Below are positions 50,001 to 59,680 of a DNA stretch of 64,000 nt, piece after piece (position 1 is the first letter of the stretch; each line of letters begins with the position of its first letter). The translations under genes were made by a program, and so were the position numbers. Source of the DNA: Pyxicephalus adspersus (Eukaryota > Chordata > Amphibia > Anura > Pyxicephalidae); assembly GCF_032062135.1 (NCBI RefSeq), contig NC_092859.1, forward strand, positions 159,695,954 through 159,759,953, in the 5' to 3' direction. The notes beneath the pieces were generated by a model that was not told the DNA's origin, ran no database searches, and was given only the letters and a program-made list of their open reading frames with translations.

Positions 50001-53000
50001 AAAAATTGTTTTTGTTTGTACTGCCAACAACTAGTTAGATGGTATAGAAGGATGGGTACTGTTATCCCAGAGCTCAGCTTTAATATAATTATATAAAAGG
50101 CTGAAGGTACCTATTTCTTTGTGAAATGGTCACATACATTTTCCTAGGATGTGGATACTCTCATTGTACCAATTAGATTTGATGTATTGTATTAACTGTC
50201 CTTATTTTGAACCTGCTTTTGCTAGTCCAAACCTTTTTGTTGGTGGGTGTCTAAACCAGTACGCTTTGTATATGAACTATTTTCCTTCACAGGAATTAAA
50301 TCTTTCACCTACTTGCACAAACCTTGAGCCTTGCCCTCAAACAAAATGTTTCAATATATGCAGATTAGACATTATTTGCAAGCTTTACTAAGAAATCATG
50401 ATAGCTCCCCTCTGCAAATATCAGCCTCTACGCGATACTTGTTCGCATATACACCCGCAATACATGTTTAAGTGGGAGGATGACCTAAATTCTAATGTTG
50501 ATTCTGAGAGATGATATGATATCTGGCAAGCCATTGCTAATGCTCGCCTAATATTACTGCTCAAGAAAATGCTAAATATTTCGATGGTACTTACCACTTC
50601 ATTGGACAGCTAAATTTGTCCCAGATGGAACCTTGCATTGTTTTAGAGCCTGTGTAGGTTTTGGTACTTATCGCCACACCCGGTGGGACTGTCCAGTTGT
50701 TTGTCGACTTTGGATTAGGGTATACAACAGGACCCCAGGGGAGCACTACCTCACATGCCAAACCCATCTTTAACAAAGCAGCAGCGCAAACTCATCACAT
50801 GTATATTTTTAGCTACCCGTCAAACCATAGCGGCAGCTTGGAGAAAGCCTACCCTTATCTTTTCAGCAGTCATATCTCGGGTATCTGACACTATGGTATT
50901 AGAAAAGATGACTGCTGTAGCTAACGATACTGTCACTAAATTCTATAAAGTTTGATTCTCCAGATTTAGATTGCAGACTCTTGCAGCTTTAACTCTTTTT
51001 GTATTGTCATCCCCTTAATTTAAGTTTGAAGACGAACCTTTTTAATGTTACCCATGATTACTTTTGTTTGTATTTTTTTCTTTGTTTTTGTGTTAATGGT
51101 ATTGAAGATGATTCTGTCACTTTTTTTCTTTTTCTGTATGTTTATACTTTCATATGTATGACTTTTTTGAAAAACTAATAAAAATGTATTGAAATAAAAA
51201 AGAATTGTTGTATCCATCCTATTGTTAAACTATAATTGGTAATTACTGAATGATCTTAGCTCTAGGTGCTCTGGGAGAATCGAACCTAAAAATAATAAAT
51301 TCAACTAAACGATCAACATGTGGATAGTGAATCAGGATAGGAGATGTCTGTACTCCCATAAACATGTCACAACTTTAGAGATTTAGGGACAAATGAAAAG
51401 CTACAGAAATCATCCGACGAGTCTCTGCATGTGCCCAGTTCTGGCTGCAGAACTACTGTGGTTTCTGGTGCTTAGGAAAGCAGATATGTCTGTATGAAAG
51501 TACATTTGTGTATAACTTACATGTGTCAGCAAAAACTGTGAAACGACAGTCTGCCAGACGCCCACAACCATCACCCCAGGCCTCCAAATAAATCATCACA
51601 TGATACGTGAGTAATATCGGTGGGGGACTTACCTGTCCTCACTCAGTTCTGGCAGAGGAGTCTGTGGGGGGAGAGAGGCCAAGCAAAAGTCTTCCACCGT
51701 GAACACTCCAGCTTCACCCTCTGAACCGAGGACTGCAATAACAGCACCTAGAGGGGTTCAGGAATAAGAATAGAACATGAGAATCTGTCAGTGTGATGTA
51801 CAGCAAAGATCGATACAATCAACACGTTACCTAAAAAAAATAGACAAATCTATGGGCAGAGAGAAAGAAAAAAGGTTCCGTAAATATCTCCCTCTCAGAC
51901 AAAAGGAAGTGCTTTGTCCATCGTCATAACACCTATACTCCCAAATAAAAATTTGTATTTATTCAATGTACAAATATAAAATTCTTTACATTCAGAGCTT
52001 GATTCCTCGCTTTGCACAATGCTGTGTGTTTATTACTACAACATTACCAGTATCTGAGAATGCACACAGATGAATGTTAATAAACCATTGCATTATGGGA
52101 TTGAACCCCCAGCATTGCACATAAACCATATAAAAAAAGTTATCAGATTTTATGAATATTAAAAACAGAGAATTACTAGGCTCCGAGATTGGACATGGTT
52201 TGGTTGGAGTACAAGGTACAGAAAGGTTAAAGGTGACATTTCTTTGCCACAACTGTTAATGAAAAGTCTGATGAGAAATACCAACCTGTCACAAACTTCT
52301 GTACATCAGTGGCCCCGTCCAGCTTAATCCTCTGCAGTTCATCCTCCAGTATGAGCTCGTCTGAGTCACTAATATATTTTTGTCTAGGCGGCTGAGGCAG
52401 TAGATTGTGCTGCAAAGATAAAAAGAAATTTGTATAAGACCCAGACAGCCGTTAGTAAATCATTTTTATTATTAAGCAGGATTTATATAGCGCCAACATA
52501 TTACGCATCAGGTAGGTGAGTGGGATAAGAACTGTTGAGGGATTTGAAGGCAAAGTACAGGAGATTAATTTGATTCTAAGGATACACTACAATGCAGCAC
52601 ACGTAAAAAAAGCAACCACCCAATAACGTAAGGGTGATGGGTGGTCAGGAATAACACAAGAAAGCTAAAGGTGTCACAGTCACAATGAATAATGATCATT
52701 CTCAAGGTCTACGACAATCCAATCCAATGGAAAATGATTTGCAGCTTTCATTCCGGTGCCGGGTTAATCTCATATGTTTGTTTTCAACTCTATCTACATG
52801 CTAAGAACGAATAAATGGTTCCAGAGTCATGGTTTGCACATTTACCTGTCCTTTTACAACAATTAAACAACAAACTTATTTTTGCAGTTTGGATCTGTAA
52901 CTGAATTAAAGTCTTGTGGTCAGCACCACACATTCCTCAAAGTAAAAAATTGTAATATATGTGTTTTCAGAGCTAAATCAGATAAAATATTCTTAGGACT

Positions 53001-56000
53001 CCACAGGAATGTCTAGTTACTTGTACAAATAGTAACAGAGAACACGAAGATGATTTTCATTAGGAAGCTGGAACAAAATCTGCTATTATCTGTTTGGAGA
53101 GTTAGACTGCCATCCTCTGGGAATAATCAGAAATTACACAAAGACAACTACATCAATGTTTATCAGAAAGTAAGTAATCTGTTATGATTATTACACAGTA
53201 TTTATATAGCGCCGACATAATACACAGTGCTGTACAAAGTCCATAGTCATGTCACTAGTTGTCCCTCAAAGGGGCTCACAATCTAATGCCCCCCCATAGT
53301 CATATGTCTTTATTCTAGTCCTAGGTTAATTTGGGGGAAAGCCAATTAACCTAACTGCATGTATTTGGAAGGTGGGAGGAAACTGGAGTACCCGGAGGAA
53401 ACCCACACAGACACGGGGAGAACTTGCAAACTCCATGCTGATAGTGTCCTGGCTGAGATTTCAACCTGGGACCCAGCGCTGCAAAGCCTGGAGTGATAAA
53501 CAATAAGCCACCGTGCTGCCTTATGCAATGCATGGTAACTACCAACAACGGTCCAAGCTTGAAGAATATGGGGCTCTGTAGTGGTTGGTTTGCCTGGGTA
53601 TGAGGCAGCAGGGTACACTATAGGAAGGCATGAAGGCAGAAGCAGTTGCTGGATACACTTTCAGATGTTTTGTGGAGCCCATTCACCAGAACTTTTTTTG
53701 TAACACAAGAGGGCCCGTGATACAATTAGCAGTGCTCTCCCCGGCACCTTTTAGTGGGGCGTCCTACTCGGCAATTTTCAGTAACCACTCGGCTGATTTT
53801 GGGTGGTTACTGAAAAGTTGGGTCACAATGCAGGGGCTGCCACCACCTACAGCTTCTTCCCAGCCGGCTTAAAAACATTTCTGGGTTGAGCACTGCATTA
53901 GGCAGGCTGTGTAATGTTTCATCTGATCAGTATATATGTAACAGTGACCTTTCCAACTGTAAAGCATGGAGTGTTGATGGTTTAAAGGTTTCTAACATTA
54001 GAATAATCATTTTATGTATTGAGAGAACATTTTACCTCCTCACTGATTTCCCTCAGAATTGATGGCTGGAGGTCCATAGATTTAAAGAGAGTCCCCACCA
54101 CACAGCACCTCTCTGCGCCCTGAAGCTCACACAGCTTCCGCACGGTTATATCCTCACCTGCATATAAAACAAAAAAACAGTAACTACACAACAATAGGAT
54201 ATAGAAATAAATCCATATGCAAGTAGATGAAATGTAATAATTATTTCATTGCTGAATTCATAGATAAAAGCAAAAATGTGTCGTTCAGGAACTGCAACTA
54301 AAAGATATTATAAACTTTTATTGTAAAAATAAGAGAAGATTAATGGTCAGGGTAGTGAGGTGTCCAGCCAACGGAGGGTGGAGGTTAAGTGTACGGAGGG
54401 AGGGGAGGTAGGTGAAGGGTACGGAGGGAGGGGAGGTAGGTGAAGGGTACGGAGGGAGGGGAGGTAGGTGAAGGGTACGGAGGGAGGGGAGGTAGGTGAA
54501 GCGTACGGAGGGAGGGGAGGTAGGTACGGAGGGAGGGGAGGTAGGTGAAGCGTACGGAGGGAGGGGAGGTAGGTGATGCGTACGGAGGGAGGGGAGGTAG
54601 GTGAAGCGTACGGAGGGAGGGGAGGTAGGTGATGTCAGTGTTCTCCCCAGCCTAGTTGTTCCTAGTTGTTTGTTCTGTCTGATGACAGCTGGGAGCCACT
54701 GCAGGGTGGTGTGCCCGGCTTAAAGGGGCTGAGGAGAACACTGGCCGGTAGCGAAGAGGTCACCAGCAGGTGAGGCTTCTGGGTAGGGGTGTCTGTCAGA
54801 GTTGGGTGATAATGACCAAAGAGGAATGGGTGTCAGCAGTGGGTGAGGTGTATGGAAAGATGTATTTCCAGAATAGAATGCAATGAGGGGTGGGATGGAT
54901 GGGGGGTTAGAGGACGGCTTTGTTGTGAAGGGTGCTTTGGAGGAAGGTAGAGGGTAGAATGACCTGTAAGTGAGGATGAGATGTGGGCCGGGAAGGGTCT
55001 CTAAGAGGTTGGGGTGTCTCTGCAGAAAAGAAGAAGGTGAAGTGGGTGGAGGGATGGCTCCGTAAGGCAGGTGAGGTATGTGGCTTGGATTCTTAGGTGA
55101 GTGGCATGCAGTCTTCGTAGGACCCTGGTAACAACTAGTGGCAGGGACAGGTGAGTGAAGAGGGTGCAGGGACTAGATATGCGGTGAGGAGGGTCTGGGA
55201 GTGATGTGCATGGTAATGGATTCTGTAAAGGGAGGTTGAGTGCCTGGTGTGAAATCCCGGTAAGGATGGATGAGAGGTGCGATGGACGTATGCTGGGTGA
55301 CTATGTGGGAAGGGGAGCGCTGGATTGGTGCAGAGCACTGGGAGAGGAGATTAGAGGGGAGGGAGAGTAGGCACCTTATTACAGTAATGATTGAGTGTGG
55401 GGAGTGATTGGGGGGGTCACCTACCTCCCCTGCCTCAATAGAGCCGAAAGAGAGACAAAATCTCTATCAGAGTCTCTATTCCCCTCGAGGTAAAACAAAA
55501 CCCTCAACAGAAAATAAAAGTATTCTGTGTTCTCATACGCTGCTCTCTCTTCTAGTCTCACCAGATTTGGAGTCAGATTTATTGATGTCATGTCTGTGCT
55601 GCTCTCTGTTCTCCTTGCTGGGGGCTCTTACGTTAGGAAGCAAAGCCCCGCCTCCACAAAGATGGCCGCCTCCAAATAGTGGCTGAATACAGAACAATGT
55701 TAAGTAACAGGAGAAAGATCAGCTTTAGTGAGACCACCCCATGCCTTAGGAAAGGAGGCCCCCTTAAGCAGGAAGTGTTGTAAAAACAAACCTAACACTT
55801 CCTGCCCCGGGGTGCCAACGCTGCCACTCCATAGGTAGTCAGTGAGTGAGAGATCTAATGAAAGGAAATCTGCAATATCTGACATTGTTATTCTTGTGTT
55901 CAGACCCCTTGAAATTCAGTTTATCCCCAGCCCACTCCTGTTATTACATGTACATGCAGCAAGCTCACCCCACTTCTTCTTGGCACGTTCCACCAGGAGC

Positions 56001-58732
56001 GGCCTCATCTGTAACAGTCTGGTGGCATAGATGTGGGCATATTGGCGGGTGAAGCTGCGCTCCCCCAAACGATAGGTTTCTGAGCAGTTGGAATATTGAT
56101 CATTGGAGACTCTTGTGAAGGTGGAGGAGACCTCAGATGGGGGTGTCAGGAGCCCGGGGCCCTTTCCGATGGATAAATCTGTGAACATGGTGCCAACCTG
56201 CAGAAGAGAGGACAATAAAATCACTACAACTATTGGAATAATAAATATTTTCCCAGAAAGCTGCGCTGTGCGAGAAGACCGGCGCCATACTGAGATTATA
56301 ATATTGTTTTTATTTGCCCTGCAGCCACATAAAATTCGTATTTATTATGTTTTGCCCCGTAAATTATTAATATTATTGCTTCAAAATCAATGCAAAGGGG
56401 GAGCCCCATATGCCACCAACTTGTCATGTACCTGGCAGACCGGTGACTGTTGTTACAGTACATATCAGGCTGTTATAAAATGTTTATGTTATAGTTGATA
56501 TTATAAATGATATTTGTGTTCTTGATCAAGCAGACCATGTTCCAAGAAACGCGTTGAACTATTCAAAGCCTATCTATAATATTCATGTATGTTTTTAACA
56601 AAGTTTTATTATTATGTGTTAATAAATTATTATAATATGAGAATGCTTTATTGAGTTAGATATTGTTAGGGGAATTATCCAGCCTTTCCATTGGCTGATG
56701 ACTATTACATCAGGACCGCCCCCTGATATCCGCCAACCAGGTGAAAGGTGGGCTGTTATAGAACCTGATATGTACAATGACAACTGTGAGGTCCCCTTCC
56801 CACCTGGAACCTGATGACAACAATAACACCCGGGGCTTCGTGTGAAATTGTCTTCAAAGCAATGACAGATTTATTATAAGATATTTACACTCACCGGACA
56901 CTTTATTAGGTACCTCTATTCACCTGCTTTTCAGCGTCATTATCTAATCAGCCAATCACATGGCAGCGTGTCATCATTGTCCAGCTGTTCAAATGGAGCA
57001 TCAGAATGAAGAAAAACGGTAATTTAGGTGACGCTGGATCTGGAATGGTTGTTGGTGCCAGGCTGAGCATGGTCTGAGAAAGGGAAAATACCCAGTGAGG
57101 GGCAGTTCTCCGGGTGAAAATGTCTTGTTGAGGTCAGAGGTGAATGGTAGCAGCTGAAAGGCAACAGGAAGTCCAATACCTCCTCCTACAGAAGAGATCT
57201 CTGAGTGGACAACAAGTCCTTGGAGCAGATGGACTACAGCAGCAGATCACACCACAGTGACCTCAGGGTACAATTCCCACGGGGCCACTGAATACGGACA
57301 AGATTGGAAGAACATTGCCTGGTCTGAGGAGTCTCAATATCTGCTGTGACATTTTCAGATTCATCCTCTCTGGTGTCACCGGTCCAGGCTGGTGGTGGTG
57401 GTGTCATGGTGGGGGTATTTTCGTGGCACACGTTGGGCCCCTTAGTACCCCCTGACCATGGTATGGTATGTCCTTCCCTTTATGGCCGCAGTGTCCCCAT
57501 CTTCTGATACTTCCTGCAGGATATCACGGCGTGTCACAAAGCTCAGATCATCTCAGACCACTTTTTTTAATACGACAATGGGGTCACCGGTGCCCCCGTA
57601 GTCACCGGATCTCCATCCAATAGAGGCCCCCCGGGGTGGTGGATGGGAGATTCCCTTCATGGAGGTGCAGATAAACCTGCAGCCATTGTGTGATGTCATC
57701 ACGTCAGTATGGAGCAAATCCCTGAGCAATAATTCCGGGCCCTGGGGTAATGGGTGCCAGGGGGAATGATGGCAAGGGGTCCAACCCGGCACCGGCAGGG
57801 TGTACCTAATAAAGCGGCCACTGAGAGTAGACATCAATCTAACACCCCCCACAAAGAGAACCTGTCACTGCAAAGAAGGATATACAGGCCTGAATGTATC
57901 ACAATGCTCAGCTACACTGCCCACAGACATTCACCGAACACATTCACCAAACAAATATCGCGTTGTGACACATCGTGCCATCTGATTGGGTGTGCAGTGC
58001 TTTAGTGGACCACTAACCAATGAGATTGGGGGCTGCCACTGCGCTAATTGTTGATTCTCCAATCCCATGTCATGTGGGTACCCAGGAGGCTACAGGATTC
58101 ACCTATCCTGAATCAGGGAATGAGAAGGGGTGGGGCCTAAAAGGATGCAATAAAAGGGAGGGGCTTGGAAGAAATAAATGGGCGTGGTAATATACAGCGG
58201 CGGGGATTGGAAGAAATATTAGGGATTTACCTTTGGGATTTACAGGGAGAGTGGGTGGTGCATTATAAAAGGGGCGGAGCTGGAAGATAAATATGGGCGG
58301 GGTCAAAAAAATAAAAGCCTGGCTGCAGGGTACATCAGAGCTCCCCCTAGTGGTTGACACATCCACTACATATAACAGAATATAAAGGACACAGAAATCT
58401 ACAGATTCAATATTATTCCCTGCAATAAAAAGTGGTAACGAAATATAATAAATACACTCAGGATAACGTGTAATGTCAGATTGGGACGATGATATTCTGA
58501 GCCCCCTCAGGACGGGCACATGTTCCTTGGGCAATGGGGGAGATAAATAGGAGGACACACGTCACATCAGAAGGACATCACAAACCATGACAGCTCCCCC
58601 TCCCCGCTGTGTTATCAGCTCCAAGTTCTCACCTCAGCTCACCTCCCGCCACCACAGATCTCCTTTCAGCTGTCCCGCCGTGAGCTGCCGCCGTGTCGTC
58701 ATCACCAGAAGACTTGGATAGCGAGCCGCCAT
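43891..58732 (-). CDS. POLD2: POLD2, DNA polymerase delta subunit 2 (p50 / B subunit)
   Basis: This is the accessory B subunit of replicative DNA polymerase delta in the nucleus. It bridges the catalytic POLD1 to POLD3 and has an OB fold plus an inactive phosphoesterase domain. Ten exons (56188 to 43891) join with every phase matching to 463 residues; human POLD2 has 469. The N-terminus, [14 protein letters not shown], aligns with human MFSEQA..LLSPPS, so the conserved start is the ATG at 56188. Recognisable blocks are [138 protein letters not shown] and QPISFSGF. The OB part covers roughly residues 40-175 and the phosphoesterase-like part 190-400. Exon 1 (58732-58643) could add 33 in-frame residues from an upstream ATG; whether it is translated is unknown. 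Transcription converges with AEBP1. Confidence 0.95.
44034..45031. other. POLD2 intron 10
   Basis: It contains one GTACACAC-family MITE (44511-44752). Nothing else was recognised. Confidence 0.5.
44511..44752. mobile_element. GTACACAC-family MITE
   Basis: It shares GGGAGAGAGCGCAG.GGGGTGCCACTCCGTCA, TGCTCGTTTATTCATCCTTCAGAC and the terminal GCGTGTGTACGTAGTC with 41154-41452. The left end is decayed. Confidence 0.75.
45032..45133 (-). CDS. POLD2: POLD2 exon 10 (residues 383-416)
   Basis: It encodes [20 protein letters not shown] followed by CGSAPKF, matching the C-terminal part of the phosphoesterase-like domain. The acceptor is CTGCAG and the donor G|GTAAGT. Confidence 0.95.
45134..46585. 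other. POLD2 intron 9
   Basis: Non-coding. An ATT-rich simple tract lies near 46146-46171; no other feature was recognised. Confidence 0.5.
46586..46713 (-). CDS. POLD2: POLD2 exon 9 (residues 340-382)
   Basis: It encodes [31 protein letters not shown] and CPTAPDTLG. The acceptor is TTCACAG and the donor G|GTAAGA. Confidence 0.96.
46787..46944 (-). CDS. POLD2: POLD2 exon 8 (residues 288-339)
   Basis: It encodes [29 protein letters not shown] and [19 protein letters not shown], a hallmark block of polymerase B subunits. The acceptor is CTGCAG; the donor AG|GTATAT ends the exon in phase 2. Confidence 0.97.
47049..47129 (-). CDS. POLD2: POLD2 exon 7 (residues 261-287)
   Basis: This 81-base exon encodes [20 protein letters not shown] and EILLQLS, near-identical to human. 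Phase 0 at both ends. Confidence 0.97.
47130..47916. other. POLD2 intron 6
   Basis: Non-coding; no feature recognised. Confidence 0.5.
47917..48115 (-). CDS. POLD2: POLD2 exon 6 (residues 194-260)
   Basis: It encodes [40 protein letters not shown] and DSINK. The acceptor is CTGCAG|GTATG and the donor AAG|GTAGTC. The SGLGLG block marks the start of the phosphoesterase-like domain. Confidence 0.97.
48239..48473. mobile_element. GTACACAC-family MITE
   Basis: It opens GGCTACATACACACATCAGATGATTCTCGTCCGAT and closes ATTATTGAACGTGTGTATGCAGTC, with inverted termini. It is shorter than the copy at 41154 because part of the middle is missing. Confidence 0.8.
49600..49858 (+). mobile_element. Tc1-like transposon fragment (3' part)
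   Basis: It matches the middle and 3' end of the consensus seen at 7910-8668: AGAACTGGACCTTGAAGCCGTGGAAGAA, then CTGCTAACAACTTGATGCCAGATACCA and ATGCCTTGATGGATCAG. Coding-dead. Confidence 0.7.
50460..51205 (+). mobile_element. 3' end of an L1/Tx1-like LINE
   Basis: Broken frames give the C-terminal part of a LINE ORF2 product: a KWEDDL segment, a Cys-His motif ([13 protein letters not shown] followed by WDCP) and [20 protein letters not shown] with AAAWRKP, typical of L1/Tx1 elements of frogs. A 3' UTR follows, ending in an A-rich tail (AATAAAAATGTATTGAAATAAAAAAG). It is 5'-truncated and frameshifted, in POLD2 intron 5, antisense to the gene. Confidence 0.8.
51633..51747 (-). CDS. POLD2: POLD2 exon 5 (residues 156-193)
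   Basis: It encodes [20 protein letters not shown] and PPQTPLPEL, corresponding to human VLAVFGSVRDDGKFLVEDY. The acceptor is CTCTAG and the donor AG|GTAAGT (phase 2). This exon has diverged more than its neighbours. Confidence 0.93.
51748..52285. other. POLD2 intron 4
   Basis: Non-coding; no feature recognised. Confidence 0.5.
52286..52409 (-). CDS. POLD2: POLD2 exon 4 (residues 115-155)
   Basis: It encodes [40 protein letters not shown] and TG, part of the OB fold. The acceptor is TTTGCAG and the donor G|GTTGGT, which is a weak donor. Confidence 0.96.
53193..53524 (-). repeat. SINE-like repeat, minus-strand copy
   Basis: The inverse of this segment reads GGCAGCACGGTGGCTTATTG at its head, then CCCAGGTTGAAATCTCAGCC and GCGGCGCTATATAAATACTGTG-like sequence at its tail. 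It corresponds part by part to 38880-39262. Confidence 0.78.
53738..53880 (+). repeat. Dispersed repeat copy
   Basis: It contains CTCCCCGGCACCTTTTAGTGGGGCG and GGGTGGTTACTGAAAAGTTGGGTCACAATGCAGGGGCTG, shared in part with 40078-40216 and 7769-7905. Confidence 0.55.
54036..54157 (-). CDS. POLD2: POLD2 exon 3 (residues 74-114)
   Basis: It encodes [40 protein letters not shown] and E. The acceptor is ATGCAG and the donor GAG|GTAAAA. Strong match to human. Confidence 0.97.
54391..54634. repeat. Minisatellite, 28-bp unit, nine copies
   Basis: GTACGGAGGGAGGGGAGGTAGGTGAAGG-type units follow one another with few changes; one unit is shortened near 54527. The low divergence suggests recent expansion and probable length variation. 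The strand is G-rich (AGGGAGGGGAGG) and could form a quadruplex, which is inference. Confidence 0.95.
54642..54745 (+). repeat. Dispersed repeat copy
   Basis: It contains CAGGGTGGTGTGCCCGGCTTAAAGGGGCTGAGGAGAACACTGG, the most complete version of the phrase shared with 7769-7905 and 40078-40216. Confidence 0.65.
55969..56188 (-). CDS. POLD2: POLD2 exon 2 (conserved start, residues 1-73)
   Basis: It encodes [18 protein letters not shown] and [20 protein letters not shown], then [15 protein letters not shown]. The exon itself begins at 56197 after CTGCAG, leaving nine bases (GTTGGCACC) before the conserved ATG. The donor G|GTGAGC ends it in phase 1. Confidence 0.96.
56889..57832 (+). mobile_element. 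Decayed Tc1-like element with CACTTTATTAGGTAC termini
   Basis: It begins CTCACCGGACACTTTATTAGGTACCT and ends GTGTACCTAATAAAGCGGCCACTGAG, inverted termini of a Tc1-type family common in fish and frogs. Broken frames show transposase-like pieces: [21 protein letters not shown] sequence near 57392-57445, SPDLHPIE near 57600-57630 and NLQPLCDDVI near 57672-57700. It differs from the Tc1 family at 7910 and 49600. No intact frame remains. Confidence 0.82.
58148..58304. repeat. GC-box-bearing direct repeat in POLD2 intron 1
   Basis: Two related segments, 58148-58187 (AAAAGGGAGGGGCTTGGAAG..AAATGGGCGTGG) and 58266-58304 (AAAAGGGGCGGAGCTGGAAG..AATATGGGCGGGG), are direct copies about 117 bases apart. 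Each has two Sp-type GC/GT boxes. Confidence 0.65.
58643..58732 (-). CDS. POLD2: POLD2 exon 1, possible N-terminal extension (30 codons)
   Basis: On the minus strand an ATG at 58732 opens 30 codons to a strong donor (GAG|GTGAGC). Splicing to the acceptor at 56197 continues in frame through Val-Gly-Thr to the conserved Met. The encoded stretch ([20 protein letters not shown] and on) is Arg-rich with one acidic residue in its first 25 positions, somewhat like a mitochondrial presequence. The ATG lies inside a CCAATATGGCGGC YY1-type motif. It may simply be 5' UTR; the exon is well supported, translation is not. Confidence 0.5.
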
Positions 58733-58813
58733 ATTGGAAAAGGGCATATAAGTATTTATTGTTATGACGTCATCGCCGAGACATGAATGGCAAACCGCCA
58801 TGTTGGAGAAGGG
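58694..58813 (-). promoter_or_regulatory. POLD2: POLD2 promoter: two CRE-YY1 modules
   Basis: Two direct copies of about 50 bases, 58694-58744 and 58765-58813, each contain a CRE-like site (TGTCGTCATC; TGACGTCATC, a full TGACGTCA) and, about 35 bases on, a YY1-type motif (CCGCCATATTGG; CCGCCATGTTGG) followed by AAAAGGG or AGAAGGG. Location immediately around exon 1 and these motifs indicate the core promoter. The start site is not determined. Housekeeping, TATA-less control is inferred. Confidence 0.65.
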
Positions 58814-59291
58814 AGAATGGGTGATAGTCATGATATACTATGTACGTGGGGCTGGTCTTGTCAACAGAGATGCCAAACACATTTTTTTTATTGAGAAGAT
58901 AGAAAAAAATAAATGCACTTTACATAATATAAATTAGTTGTGCAATATTTATAACAATTTTATGACAGCAGTGCCATCAATTGTAAACTGCAATGTAACC
59001 TAAAAGTGTTGGCCCAGCTACACTTGGAACAGGACGTGTGATTTCTGGGTCACCCAATTTATTTTGGACTTTGTTATTTGGGCGCCTTCTCCCCTGAAAT
59101 CCATTATTGAGCAGCGTCTGTGATTAATTCTGAGTCCTTTCATCAATGACCAGCTCATCCCTGACCGGTCCCGGCCTTCAGCCATAACACTGACTGTAAG
59201 GACCACCAGGCCTCACATATATTGCAACAAGTGTGTGCTGGACCAATGAAAGTAGGGACCACACGCTTGTACTGTAACATTTACAAAAAGA

Positions 59292-59458
59292 ACTACAACT
59301 CCCAGAGTGTTCTGTAACACTGACATGTCCTGATGTGTACTTCAACACTGACAGCAAGGACTACAAGTCCCAGCATGCATCTCAACACAGACAATAGGGA
59401 CTACAAGCTCCAGCGTGTACCGTAACCCTGATAATAAGGACTACGATTCCCACTGTGT
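59292..59458. promoter_or_regulatory. Array of four ZNF143-like motifs (ACTACAAYTCCCAGCATGC)
   Basis: Matches begin at 59292 (ACTACAACTCCCAGAGTGT), 59360 (ACTACAAGTCCCAGCATGC), 59400 (ACTACAAGCTCCAGCGTGT) and 59440 (ACTACGATTCCCACTGTGT). The last three are exactly 40 bases apart. They resemble the SBS2 motif bound by ZNF143/THAP11, and sit about 560-720 bases upstream of POLD2 exon 1. They may instead be a decaying tandem repeat with no regulatory role. Confidence 0.45.
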
Positions 59459-59504
59459 ACTATAACACCGATAAGCCCTTATCTGCTGCTATTATTATTA
59501 TTAT

Positions 59505-59680
59505 TATTATTAATAATATTATTTTTATTAATAAACAGGATTTATATAGCGCCAACATATTATGCAGTGCTGTACATTAAATAGGGGTTACAAATGACAG
59601 ACTAATACAGACCGTGACACAGGAGGAGGAGAGGACCCTGCCCCGAAGAGCTTACAATCTAGGAGGTGGGGGAAGTATCA
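59505..59680 (+). repeat. Interspersed repeat (CAGGATTTATATAGCGCCAAC family)
   Basis: It contains AATAAACAGGATTTATATAGCGCCAACATATTATGCAGTGCTGTACATTAAATAGGGGTTACAAATGACAGAC and continues through AGAGCTTACAATCTA. Shorter copies lie at 52470-52515 and 62795-62880. It is the 3' part of a frog SINE-like repeat. Confidence 0.7.

Larger units (their letters stand above)
48116..51632. other. POLD2 intron 5
   Basis: It contains a MITE (48239-48473), a Tc1-like 3' fragment (49600-49858) and an L1/Tx1-like LINE 3' end (50460-51205), all non-functional. The remaining stretches show nothing that I can name. Confidence 0.6.
52410..54035. other. POLD2 intron 3
   Basis: It contains a short repeat tail (52470-52515, CAGGATTTATATAGCGCCAACAT), a SINE-like copy (53193-53524) and a dispersed repeat (53738-53880). 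Confidence 0.55.
54158..55968. other. POLD2 intron 2
   Basis: It contains a minisatellite (54391-54634), a dispersed repeat (54642-54745) and a YY1-like AAAGATGGCCGCC site at 55658-55670. The stretch 54750-55400 is G-rich and low in complexity on the plus strand. No other feature was recognised. Confidence 0.55.
56198..58642. other. POLD2 intron 1
   Basis: It contains a decayed Tc1-like element (56889-57832), a repeat core AACGCGTTG near 56550, and a GC-box-bearing direct repeat (58148-58304). No further exon was seen. Confidence 0.55.
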
